Of a stretch of DNA of 64,000 nucleotides, positions 14,990-22,917 are shown one piece after another. The notes beneath the pieces are model-generated. The model searched no databases. It saw only the letters and a program-made list of their open reading frames with translations, and was not told the origin of the DNA. Numbering within the stretch: position 1 is the first letter of the stretch; every line of letters begins with the position of its first letter. The DNA lies in NCBI RefSeq assembly GCF_900182935.1, contig NZ_FXUE01000002.1, positions 957,792 through 1,021,791 of the forward strand, in the 5' to 3' direction. A program made the position numbers and the translations under genes. This DNA is from Fibrobacter sp. UWB10. Its GTDB lineage: Bacteria; Fibrobacterota; Fibrobacteria; Fibrobacterales; Fibrobacteraceae.

Positions 14990-16978
14990 TTAGAACATCA
15001 CGCGATACGGGATTTGCTTGTCGAAGGCGCGGCCCTTCAGGTCGCGGTAGGCCTTGCGGGCGGGCATCTGAGAATCGTGGCGAATTGCACGCGGGGCAAT
15101 CGCAGTCGTATTCGAAGAACTCGAGGTAATGCCAGAACCGCTGGAACTGGAAATCGGGTCGCCGCACGGTTCCTGAACGCAGACAACCTGCATCGGTTCA
15201 AAGATGAGATTCCCGAGAATCGCCTCGCCGGAAATTCCCGATGCCGTCAGGTACAGGTCCTTGACGCCGCGCAGGCCCATATCGCCCGAGCATTTCACCG
15301 CAGACCAGCCGCCGCCCATGAGAGAACTATTTGACAGGTCACATGTGAAGAGCGCCGTCCCGTCCTTCTTGCCATCGCGAATCACGATCTTACCCGAATA
15401 AGCGTTTTTCACCTGAAGGAAAACATTGCCGATATCCTTGAGCGAATCCAGCACCACATTTTCGAAAATTGCGTAGCCGCCGTCCTTGATGGCGAATTCA
15501 TCGTCCGCCGTCAAACGCACGCGGATGCCGTTGTCAAAGCCGTTCGCGGGAATCGTATCGCGGATAATGCGCAAGAAATCGATACGGTCGAGTTCCGCAA
15601 AATTTCCGTTCGGCTGCGGCTCGATTTCGATGAAGTTGCCGCCACGCTTGAGCGTCGCAGGCACCATCACCACAGACTTTTCGGGGAACGTGCCCCAGGA
15701 ACCTGTGGGCGGGAGCGTCACCGTCTGTGACTTACCATTCACCGTCACCTTGTGCTCCGCAGCCGCATCACCACCGTTGGCATAGCGATAACGCAGCAGG
15801 TAGTTTCCCGCCTGCATAATGTTCATCGGCAAGCGAATCTTGGAACCTGCGGTATTCACGTAAGCGAGATACTCCCCGTTCGAAGCTGTATTGCTCCGCG
15901 TAATCGCAAGGTCGCCCGACACCGCACGCGTCAGCGCGCCATGTTCGACTTCGGCACTCAAATAACGCCCGAGGAAGGGCTGTCCCATCTCAGCCCAGTT
16001 ATCCTCGGTAAACACGACATCACGAATGTGAATATGGTTGTATTTGTCGCCATTCAGATCGTAGTAGTGATGCACAAAGCGCACTCGGTTCAAGTCCTGG
16101 AAGGCCTCGCCACCGCCCGGGCCCACGTAGCGTCCGTAGCGTTCCAAAAGAATCGTGCCACCACCTGTCGCCATATTGTAACCGGCGCGGTCCTTGTACG
16201 GGCCCGTCACCTTGTCAGCGCGACCGTAAGCCGTCTTGTAGGTAGTCTGCTCGATATTTGCGCCCTGCTGGCAGCACTTATCCCAAGCCGTAAACAAGAA
16301 GTACTGTCCATTATGCTCAATCAGGCTCGGGCCTTCTTCGGCACCACCGCTTTCCTTGCTCGTACGGCGAGCAATGTTGTAGACCGTCTTGTCGTCGCTC
16401 GCCTGGTAGCCCGTAGTCGCGTCCAACTTGATCAACTGAATGCCGAGCCCGAACGAACCGAAAGCCATCCAGTAATTGCCCTCGGTATCCTTGACCACGT
16501 CGGCGTCGATAGCGTTATACGAATCTGTCCCCTGCTTCGTATGGAAAACATGGCCATGGTCCTTCCAGCCATAGCCTGTTGTACCCGGCATAATCGAAGT
16601 CGTCGACTGGTAACCGATAGCCGAATTGCGCACGCCGAATTCCGACACGCAATAGTAAACGCGATACTCGCCGTTCATGTAGAAAAGGTCCGGAGCCCAG
16701 ATGCCCTCGGTCTTGGGCGCGTAGGTATAGGCCCACTGCGGAATCTTGCTCACGGTCGACTTGTGGTCACGCCAAGTGTAGGCATCTTCCGATGTCCACA
16801 ATTGCAGATTGTTATTGGTGCTCATGAGGGCGTAGCCGTCCTCAAAGCGAATCATGCTCGGGTCATGACCCGGCTGCAAGTTATCCTTCGCGTACCAATC
16901 GGCCGCAAAAAGGGCGGTGGCGCCCCAAATCGTCACCGCGAAACCAAACATTCCACGAAAACCAAATCCCATACACAT
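14990..16978 (-). CDS. secreted GH43 endo-arabinanase-like enzyme with CBM6-type modules
   Basis: 662 residues from ATG 16978, which has GGGAG 6 nt upstream. Signal peptide 1-25 (GATALFA/ADWYA). GH43 domain with likely catalytic D39 (GHDPSM), D158 (SYNAIDADV) and E215 (AEEGPSL), and WAPDLFYMNGEYRVYY. CBM6-like modules at about 350-480 and 485-605, an SSSS linker, and the YRDLKGRAFDKQIPYRVMF C-terminus. It is clearly paralogous along its length to 11396-13300, with the ricin-bearing GH43 between them. A strong promoter overlapped by a palindrome lies at 16994-17033. Confidence 0.88.
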   Translation of the reverse strand: MCMGFGFRGMFGFAVTIWGATALFAADWYAKDNLQPGHDPSMIRFEDGYALMSTNNNLQLWTSEDAYTWRDHKSTVSKIPQWAYTYAPKTEGIWAPDLFYMNGEYRVYYCVSEFGVRNSAIGYQSTTSIMPGTTGYGWKDHGHVFHTKQGTDSYNAIDADVVKDTEGNYWMAFGSFGLGIQLIKLDATTGYQASDDKTVYNIARRTSKESGGAEEGPSLIEHNGQYFLFTAWDKCCQQGANIEQTTYKTAYGRADKVTGPYKDRAGYNMATGGGTILLERYGRYVGPGGGEAFQDLNRVRFVHHYYDLNGDKYNHIHIRDVVFTEDNWAEMGQPFLGRYLSAEVEHGALTRAVSGDLAITRSNTASNGEYLAYVNTAGSKIRLPMNIMQAGNYLLRYRYANGGDAAAEHKVTVNGKSQTVTLPPTGSWGTFPEKSVVMVPATLKRGGNFIEIEPQPNGNFAELDRIDFLRIIRDTIPANGFDNGIRVRLTADDEFAIKDGGYAIFENVVLDSLKDIGNVFLQVKNAYSGKIVIRDGKKDGTALFTCDLSNSSLMGGGWSAVKCSGDMGLRGVKDLYLTASGISGEAILGNLIFEPMQVVCVQEPCGDPISSSSGSGITSSSSNTTAIAPRAIRHDSQMPARKAYRDLKGRAFDKQIPYRVMF

Positions 16979-16993
16979 ATAGTACTCCCTGAC

Positions 16994-17033
16994 GGTATAC
17001 CCCTAATATACCTTTTATTTTCGAAAAAGTCAA
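16994..17033 (-). promoter_or_regulatory. sigma70-like promoter with overlapping palindrome upstream of the GH43 cluster
   Basis: On the minus strand TTGACT (17028-17033), a 17-nt spacer and TATATT (17005-17010). The inverted repeat GGTATA (16994-16999) / TATACC (17007-17012) overlaps the -10 box and predicted start site, as an operator for a repressor would. The GH43 start is 16 nt further on. Confidence 0.6.
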
Positions 17034-17243
17034 CAAAAATTTTTATTAAAAGTCCACATTTTAGCAAAAACTACTTAATTAGCAAGGTTTTTTCATGATT
17101 TTCACTAAATTTATTTGTCCACAATCACACTTTCATACTTTTTATCGCGCATATACTTGCGAAAGAATACTTTTTTACTACATTGCATCTCAAGCGAAAA
17201 CCGGTTAGGTTATTTGCAAGAACAAAGTAAAAAAGGAAAAAAT

Positions 17244-17870
17244 ATGAAAAAACTCCTCGCAATCGCCGTCTTCCTGATGGCATTTTCCAACGCCTTCGCA
17301 GACTTCAACAAGCCGAACATTTTCGGCATTTACTTGGACGAAGCAACCGTGTTCCTCAAGGGTGATAACGCTCCGGATTTTGGAGACTATTCCTATTCCA
17401 ACATTGTCCTTTCTTTCAATGCCTTGATCGGTGTTAACAACCGCTTCGGCATCCATACCGGTGCAGGCCTGTTGATCGGCTTCGCCAATTATGTCAATGG
17501 TGACGATGACACCGGCTTTGGCACCCACTATTCCAACGACGCTGAAGATGACGCATCCTTCGGTTTGGCTATCCAAGTCCCCGCAATGGCACGTTTCTAC
17601 GTTTCCAATGCATTCTTCTTCGAAGCCGGCGCAACAATCGACGTCAACCTCTTCGAACAGTACTATTACGGCGCTGCCGGAGAATGGGAAAGCGTCGACG
17701 AACAGAAGCTCCTGAACGTCGAAATCGGCGGCGGCCTCGGCTTTACCCTTGGTTTCGGCCTTGAATTCTCCCTCAAGTACACCCACGGCCTGACCAACAT
17801 GTACGAACACGGCGACGTCTCTAACTCCCGCCTGGTCGTCGGCATCGGCTACTGGTTCAACTACAAGTAG
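17244..17870 (+). CDS. outer-membrane beta-barrel protein
   Basis: 208 residues from ATG 17244 (AAAAGGA before it; upstream frame dropped). Cleavable signal peptide MKKLLAIAVFLMAFSNAFA. The mature part alternates polar and aromatic residues in amphipathic strands and ends …VVGIGYWFNYK, typical of small OmpA/OmpW-like or PorT-like barrels. No enzyme motif. Function unknown. Single gene ending at a good terminator, with 265 nt between it and the divergent GH43 gene. Confidence 0.78.
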   Translation: MKKLLAIAVFLMAFSNAFADFNKPNIFGIYLDEATVFLKGDNAPDFGDYSYSNIVLSFNALIGVNNRFGIHTGAGLLIGFANYVNGDDDTGFGTHYSNDAEDDASFGLAIQVPAMARFYVSNAFFFEAGATIDVNLFEQYYYGAAGEWESVDEQKLLNVEIGGGLGFTLGFGLEFSLKYTHGLTNMYEHGDVSNSRLVVGIGYWFNYK

Positions 17871-17898
17871 TCGAGTTTAACAAGTTTAAACGAGAAAC

Positions 17899-17929
17899 GC
17901 CTCCGAGTCACTCGGAGGCATTCTTTTTT
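17899..17929 (+). terminator. Rho-independent terminator of the barrel gene
   Basis: Arms GCCTCCGAG (17899-17907) and CTCGGAGGC (17911-17919) with loop TCA, then ATTCTTTTTT. Confidence 0.9.
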
Positions 17930-17931
17930 GC

Positions 17932-17959
17932 AAAAAAAATCCCCGGCGTAAACCGGGGA
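17932..17959 (-). terminator. Rho-independent terminator of mdh
   Basis: Arms TCCCCGG (17940-17946) and CCGGGGA (17953-17959). On the minus strand the stem is followed by a run of eight T (the A-run at 17932-17939). Confidence 0.85.
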
Positions 17960-17984
17960 CTTTTTCAAAACCTTCTATTGAAGA

Positions 17985-18959
<975 letters not shown>

Positions 18960-19061
18960 TTACGGAACAAATATAGCACTTTTTCGTGTTTCAGACAATG
19001 GAAAATCGCCCCTCGAAGCCGAAAAACGGAAAAAATAAGCTATGGCCGACCCCACTTCCAA

Positions 19062-19136
19062 GGGGGGAAGTCTCCCCCTGGTTCGCACTTCGTTGCTCTC
19101 CACCCCCTCGCCTAGGGGCACTGCCCCTAAAACCCC
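19062..19136. repeat. GC-rich dispersed intergenic repeat, longest copy
   Basis: The left half, GGGGGAAGTCTCCCCCT with CACTTCGTTGC, matches 1096-1173. The right half, CCTAGGGGCACTGCCCCTAA followed by AACCCC, matches 8652-8687 and, inverted and diverged, 22136-22164. It seems to be the composite form of the family. Confidence 0.55.
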
Positions 19137-19335
19137 AAAATCAAACAAAAGAGCCTCACTGATTAAAAATGCCCACGGCTCCAGAAAGTAAACGAAACTT
19201 GGCAACTTGTTGCCTTAGTTGAGTTATGCTCTATGAGTATAAGCTCGCCTCGCTCACATGGATTCGGCCTTCGGCCTCTAATGTTCGCTCGCCGACTTAC
19301 TTTCCTCCGCCTTTGGGCATGACTCTCCGACTGTC

Positions 19336-19362
19336 TTCCCGGCGAAAGCCGGGATCTCCTTT
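19336..19362. repeat. REP-like palindrome, inverted copy
   Basis: CCCGGC-GAAA-GCCGGG hairpin followed by ATCTCCTT; the reverse complement reads AAGGAGAT-CCCGGC…, matching the family at 14957 and 32917. Confidence 0.7.
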
Positions 19363-19511
19363 GATGCATGAAAAAGGAACGCTCCGCCTCGGCCTGCACC
19401 GCACGCTCACATGGCCGTTCCGGAATGTTCGCTTTGCGGTCAGGCACTCGCCTCCGCTTTCTTCAGCGGTTACTCTTCTGCTGTCGCGTTGCCCCTGTTC
19501 CGCCAGTTGTC

Positions 19512-19531
19512 ATGCTGACGAAGGTCAGCAT
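19512..19531. repeat. REP-like hairpin, variant copy
   Basis: ATGCTGAC-GAAG-GTCAGCAT, a perfect 8-bp stem preceded by GTC, a variant of the same short palindrome class. It lies just outside the 3' end of the next lipoprotein gene. Confidence 0.5.
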
Positions 19532-19538
19532 CGGCAAT

Positions 19539-20546
19539 TTATTCAACCATTACACAGCGAACAGAATATCCATCCAATTTAGGGCCATACCCATTATTGA
19601 AAGTCTTCATAGACTTACTTGAAAAAGATGCACCACCTCGATACACGCGAGTTACCTGTTCTGTTGGAAAAAACCAATAAGCCCCATCATCTAAATCCGT
19701 AAATTTCGAGGTAGCATCGTCAACCCTAGCGCCAGCACCAATCAAGCTATAACCAGAATAATTGTACCCCCCAAAGGCTGTCGCTCGAACATCCTCGACA
19801 CCATTTTTATTACCTTCAGCATGTACCACGATATAGAAATCATTGTACGTCAGAAGACGCCAACCAGCCGGGCAGATTCCCTGGTGGTTTGGCTTTATAA
19901 GGTCTGCACAGCTCTCGGTGTTACAACGGCTCGGCAATTGCATCATTTCGGCCCACTGGTACAAGCCTCCATATATTAGGCAATTGATAGAATCATTATC
20001 ATAACAGTATCGTTCAATTTTGGAATCATCTTCTTGGTTCTTTTCACCATCAACCATTACACCGACATTCAGGTTTTGAGCCATAACATTTATCGTCACT
20101 TTTTTTCCACTGGTATCCTTTCCTGTGACAGCAAAATATTTGTATGTCCTAGAATCCCTAGGATCTTCTAAATCACTATAAGACATTCCGGGATTTAAAT
20201 CCATTGGAATAACAAAACTGCTACTTGACTGCTCCGCCACGCTGCTGCTCGAAGCCACAATACTCGAAGAAGACTGCTTTACTTCTTCGCTACTGCTCGA
20301 CTTCGGTGTGGCGCTTGAAGAAGAAGCCTTCACAGCACTGCTGCTAGAGTTATCTTTTTTCGCAGAAGAAGAAGACTGTTTGTCTTCGCTAGAAGTGGGC
20401 TTTGCCGAGGAGCTAGATTCCGTTGTCTTTTCAAGTGACGAAGACGATTCTTCGCTCGGGTCTGGAGCAGGTGCAGAGCTACTAGATTCATCACCGCAGG
20501 CGACAAACAAAACGGCAGAAAGCAACAACGCAGCAAAATATTTCAC
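19539..20546 (-). CDS. lipoprotein with Fibrobacter major paralogous domain (TIGR02145 type)
   Basis: 335 residues starting at GTG 20546, with GGGAGG 6 nt upstream. Signal peptide with acceptor Cys17 (LFVACGDESSSS). Residues about 20-115 are a poly-Ser linker with acidic and Lys spacers. The C-terminal domain carries GGLYQWAEMMQLPSRC, NHQGICPAGWRLLTYND and the end DGYSVRCVMVE, all shared with 1233-2300. Probably surface-anchored; function of the family unknown. Its ribosome-site spacer (GGAGGTCTTCT-GTG) is identical to that of the lipoprotein at 63651. A structured hairpin element (20597-20628) lies in its 5' leader region. Confidence 0.9.
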   Translation of the reverse strand: MKYFAALLLSAVLFVACGDESSSSAPAPDPSEESSSSLEKTTESSSSAKPTSSEDKQSSSSAKKDNSSSSAVKASSSSATPKSSSSEEVKQSSSSIVASSSSVAEQSSSSFVIPMDLNPGMSYSDLEDPRDSRTYKYFAVTGKDTSGKKVTINVMAQNLNVGVMVDGEKNQEDDSKIERYCYDNDSINCLIYGGLYQWAEMMQLPSRCNTESCADLIKPNHQGICPAGWRLLTYNDFYIVVHAEGNKNGVEDVRATAFGGYNYSGYSLIGAGARVDDATSKFTDLDDGAYWFFPTEQVTRVYRGGASFSSKSMKTFNNGYGPKLDGYSVRCVMVE

Positions 20547-20596
20547 AGAAGACCTCCCGGAACCTCAAGAATTCAGACTAAGCAAATTTAATTTAA

Positions 20597-20628
20597 TACC
20601 ACACGGGTTGGAAATGCCTAACGGCATT
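20597..20628 (-). other. hairpin-GTTA / CCGTGTGG element, copy A
   Basis: On the minus strand: stem AATGCC, loop GTTA, stem GGCATT, spacer TCCA, tail ACCCGTGTGGTA. Copies B and C have different stem sequences that still pair, the same loop, a 4-nt spacer and nearly the same tail. This copy points toward the lipoprotein start, 50 nt away. Nature unknown: structured RNA or a DNA repeat. Confidence 0.55.
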
Positions 20629-20654
20629 TTAGAAAAAAAAGTTATATAAACTGA

Positions 20655-20686
20655 TTTTACGTTAGTAAAATAAAATCCGTGTGGCA
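20655..20686 (+). other. hairpin-GTTA / CCGTGTGG element, copy B
   Basis: Stem TTTTAC, loop GTTA, stem GTAAAA, spacer TAAA, tail ATCCGTGTGGCA. Divergent from copy A with 26 nt between them, and pointing to the phosphodiesterase gene 36 nt downstream. Confidence 0.55.
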
Positions 20687-20722
20687 CTTAAAAGCTATAT
20701 TCTAATAAAAAAACAAATTATC

Positions 20723-21301
20723 ATGCGTACTTTAGTCCTATCTGATATCCACGGTTCTGCTTTCGCCTGCAAGATGGCACTTTCTTACCTCGACAAGCTC
20801 AAATGCGACCGCATTTTCCTTTTGGGCGATCTTCTTTATCACGGTCCCCGGAACCCGCTGCCCGGCGGACACGACCCGCAAGGAGTTGTCGAGCTCTTGA
20901 GCCCGCTTAAGGACAAGATTACCGCCGTTCGCGGCAACTGCGACGCCGAAGTGGACCAGATGGTGCTGGGATTCCCCTGCCTCGCGGACTACGCCGAATT
21001 AGAAGAAAACGGACTGCGCCTATTTTTGAGCCACGGTCACCTGTACGACCCGTATCTGTTCAGCCACTACAAGGCCGACGTGTACTTCTCCGGTCATACA
21101 CATATCTTTACCGCCGAAAAGAACGCCGATGGCGTCTACTGCCTGAACCCCGGCTCCACGAGCCTGCCCAAAGGCGGAAACCCGCCGACCTTTGGACTTT
21201 ACGAAACCTCCGGTGAAGGCTCCACCACTCCCCCGCGATTCAGCGTGCATCACCTGGAAACCGGCAAGGAACTGGCTACCGTAGAAATTGTGCGAGAGTA
21301 G
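20723..21301 (+). CDS. yfcE: YfcE-type metallophosphodiesterase
   Basis: 192 residues from ATG 20723; an earlier ATG has no support. The calcineurin-like metal motifs are all present: LVLSDIHGS, FLLGDLLYHGPRN, VRGNCDAEVD, LFLSHGHLYDP and FSGHTHIFTAE. The family hydrolyses phosphodiesters with Mn2+; the physiological substrate of YfcE is not settled. Single gene, no Shine-Dalgarno sequence of note. Copy B of the hairpin element lies in the leader. Confidence 0.9.
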   Translation: MRTLVLSDIHGSAFACKMALSYLDKLKCDRIFLLGDLLYHGPRNPLPGGHDPQGVVELLSPLKDKITAVRGNCDAEVDQMVLGFPCLADYAELEENGLRLFLSHGHLYDPYLFSHYKADVYFSGHTHIFTAEKNADGVYCLNPGSTSLPKGGNPPTFGLYETSGEGSTTPPRFSVHHLETGKELATVEIVRE

Positions 21302-21313
21302 ACCTTTTTTATG

Positions 21314-21625
21314 TTAAGCCGAAAGGGTCTTTAGCAATTCCCTTTTGGTTGCACCTAACGCAAAGAACATCTTGATCATCAGTTCCAAAGAAACGCTTGA
21401 ATCAGCATGTTCCACTTTGGCATATCGAGACTGACTCGTCTTCGCTATGACCGCGGCAGAGACCTGCGTTTCGCCGAGAGCTTTCCGTTTGGCGACCAAC
21501 GCCTTAGCCAAGGCAACCTTCATTTCAACAATCGCCATTTCAGCAGGACTCAACCCTAAAAAATCGTCGACATCTCCGACTTTCCACCCCTTCTTCTGCA
21601 GTCTTTCTTTCTTCAACTTATCCAT
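21314..21625 (-). CDS. HigA-type HTH antitoxin
   Basis: 103 residues. A helix-turn-helix of the XRE/HigA kind spans about residues 37-85 (ALAKALVAKRKALGETQVSA, then AKTSQSRYAKVEH). It should bind and neutralise the toxin encoded 3 nt upstream and repress the shared promoter. The toxin-first order is normal for higBA. The frame is complete with a reasonable start. Confidence 0.85.
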   Translation of the reverse strand: MDKLKKERLQKKGWKVGDVDDFLGLSPAEMAIVEMKVALAKALVAKRKALGETQVSAAVIAKTSQSRYAKVEHADSSVSLELMIKMFFALGATKRELLKTLSA

Positions 21626-21628
21626 AAA

Positions 21629-21964
21629 CTAATCCTCCGCATCATAAGATTTCAAACGTTGACGACACAAGTCTAGGACCTCATCAGGAGTCTTGTTCGT
21701 TTTCTTTTCCGTCCACAGAATCACGACTATTGCATCCGTATCTATCCGATAGAACAATCTCCATATTTTATTTTCATCTCTAATGCGAAGTTCATGACAA
21801 TGAACACCAATTGATGGCATCGGGCGACTCTGAGGAAGCGACAGATTCATTCCCGATTGCAGCATTCGTAATAGGTATCCGGTTTCTATCCTCGCTTTTT
21901 GAGATAACGGCGGTGTTTGCGGTTGCTCATGCAACCATACCAATGGTTTATGACTCGGACTCAT
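21629..21964 (-). CDS. HigB / Gp49-like RelE-superfamily toxin
   Basis: 111 residues. The centre and C-terminus show CHELRIRDENKIWRLFYRID, VVILWTEKKTNKTPDEVLD and an end rich in Arg/Lys, typical of the phage-derived Gp49-like (DUF891) HigB group of mRNA-cleaving toxins. The frame is intact, so this pair may be active, unlike the pair at 2.5-3.0 kb. Its start lies 206 nt from the glnQ 3' end, a spacer holding hairpin element C and a GC-rich repeat. Confidence 0.85.
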   Translation of the reverse strand: MSPSHKPLVWLHEQPQTPPLSQKARIETGYLLRMLQSGMNLSLPQSRPMPSIGVHCHELRIRDENKIWRLFYRIDTDAIVVILWTEKKTNKTPDEVLDLCRQRLKSYDAED

Positions 21965-22101
21965 AAAATATATATCAGATTTGACATAAAGTCAAGGGTT
22001 AAGGTGAATTTTTATACCCCCTATTACTATACACGCTTTTTTCAGGCGATTTATTACCAATTTCACGAAAATTTATTTCTTTTTACAAAATGAACAAAAA
22101 A

Positions 22102-22135
22102 GGAATCACGTTAGTGATTCCCAATCCGTGTGGTA
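22102..22135 (+). other. hairpin-GTTA / CCGTGTGG element, copy C
   Basis: Stem GGAATCAC, loop GTTA, stem GTGATTCC, then CA and tail ATCCGTGTGGTA. Counting the inner 6 bp, the spacer to the tail is again 4 nt (CCCA). This copy is not in the 5' leader of any plus-strand gene; downstream lies the end of glnQ on the other strand. Confidence 0.55.
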
Positions 22136-22164
22136 CCCCGGGGTGTTAGGGGGCGGAGCCCCCA
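22136..22164. repeat. GC-rich dispersed intergenic repeat, inverted copy
   Basis: CCCCGGGGTGTTAGGGGGC followed by GGAGCCCCC; the reverse complement GGGGGC…GCCCCCTAACACCCC resembles the right half of the copy at 19062. The GGGGGC-GGA-GCCCCC hairpin could also help end glnQ transcription, though no U-run follows. Confidence 0.4.
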
Positions 22165-22170
22165 CCATAA

Positions 22171-22917
22171 TTACTTTTTTAATGCCGAGAGGAATTCCTT
22201 GAGGCGGGCGTCTTTGGGGTTGTCGAAGATTTCTTCGGGGGAGCCGTCTTCCTTGACGTAGCCGTCGGCAAAGAACAGCACGCGGTTGGCGACTTCGCGG
22301 GCAAAGCTCATTTCGTGCGTCACCACGACCATCGTCATGCCTGATTTAGCTAAGTCCTTCATAATCTTGAGGACTTCACCGACCATTTCAGGATCCAGGG
22401 CGCTGGTGGGTTCGTCAAAAAGGATTGCCTCGGGCTGCATGGCCATGGCGCGTGCAATCGCAATGCGCTGCTGCTGGCCACCGGAAAGCTGTGCCGGATA
22501 ATGGTCCGCTCTATCCAAAAGTCCTACACGGTCCAAAAGTTCCTTCGCGCGCTTTTCGGCTTCAGCCTTAGTCATGAGCCCCAATTTCACAGGAGCAAAC
22601 ATGATATTCTTGAGCGCAGTCATGTTCTTGAACAAGTTGAACTGCTGAAACACCATGCCCACGCGCTTGCGAATGTCCGGTTTCCACACGCCCTTTGCCA
22701 AAATGCTCTTGCCATCCAACAGGATGTCGCCACTCGTCGGAATTTCGAGCAGGTTCAGCTGGCGGAGGAATGTGGACTTGCCGCAGCCCGAAGGCCCGAT
22801 AATCGCAATCACGTCACCGCGGTGGATGTCTAAAGAAATCCCCTTGAGAATCTGCTTATCGCCGTAGGCTTTGCAAAGGTCCTTGACCCGGATTAAAGTT
22901 TCTGCATTAGCGTTCAT
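22171..22917 (-). CDS. polar amino-acid ABC transporter ATP-binding protein (GlnQ type)
   Basis: 248 residues. Walker [22 protein letters not shown]-loop VFQQFNLF, signature [15 protein letters not shown], Walker [15 protein letters not shown] and the switch His in [12 protein letters not shown]. This is the PAAT subgroup that drives uptake of glutamine, glutamate, cystine or basic amino acids. It overlaps the upstream fused binding-protein/permease gene by 11 nt, so the two make a complete importer with two such fusion subunits per ATPase dimer (inferred). Confidence 0.93.
   Translation of the reverse strand: MNANAETLIRVKDLCKAYGDKQILKGISLDIHRGDVIAIIGPSGCGKSTFLRQLNLLEIPTSGDILLDGKSILAKGVWKPDIRKRVGMVFQQFNLFKNMTALKNIMFAPVKLGLMTKAEAEKRAKELLDRVGLLDRADHYPAQLSGGQQQRIAIARAMAMQPEAILFDEPTSALDPEMVGEVLKIMKDLAKSGMTMVVVTHEMSFAREVANRVLFFADGYVKEDGSPEEIFDNPKDARLKEFLSALKK

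Noticed and set aside
20613..20628. Integron attC-like GTTAGGC / GCCTAAC in hairpin copy A
   Set aside because: The GTTA is the loop of a hairpin in all three copies and the other two lack the GGC; no integrase or cassette array is seen.
22118..22140. T-box-like string GTGTGGTACC
   Set aside because: Copies A and B of the same element lack the continuation, and no tRNA-synthetase or amino-acid gene lies downstream on that strand.
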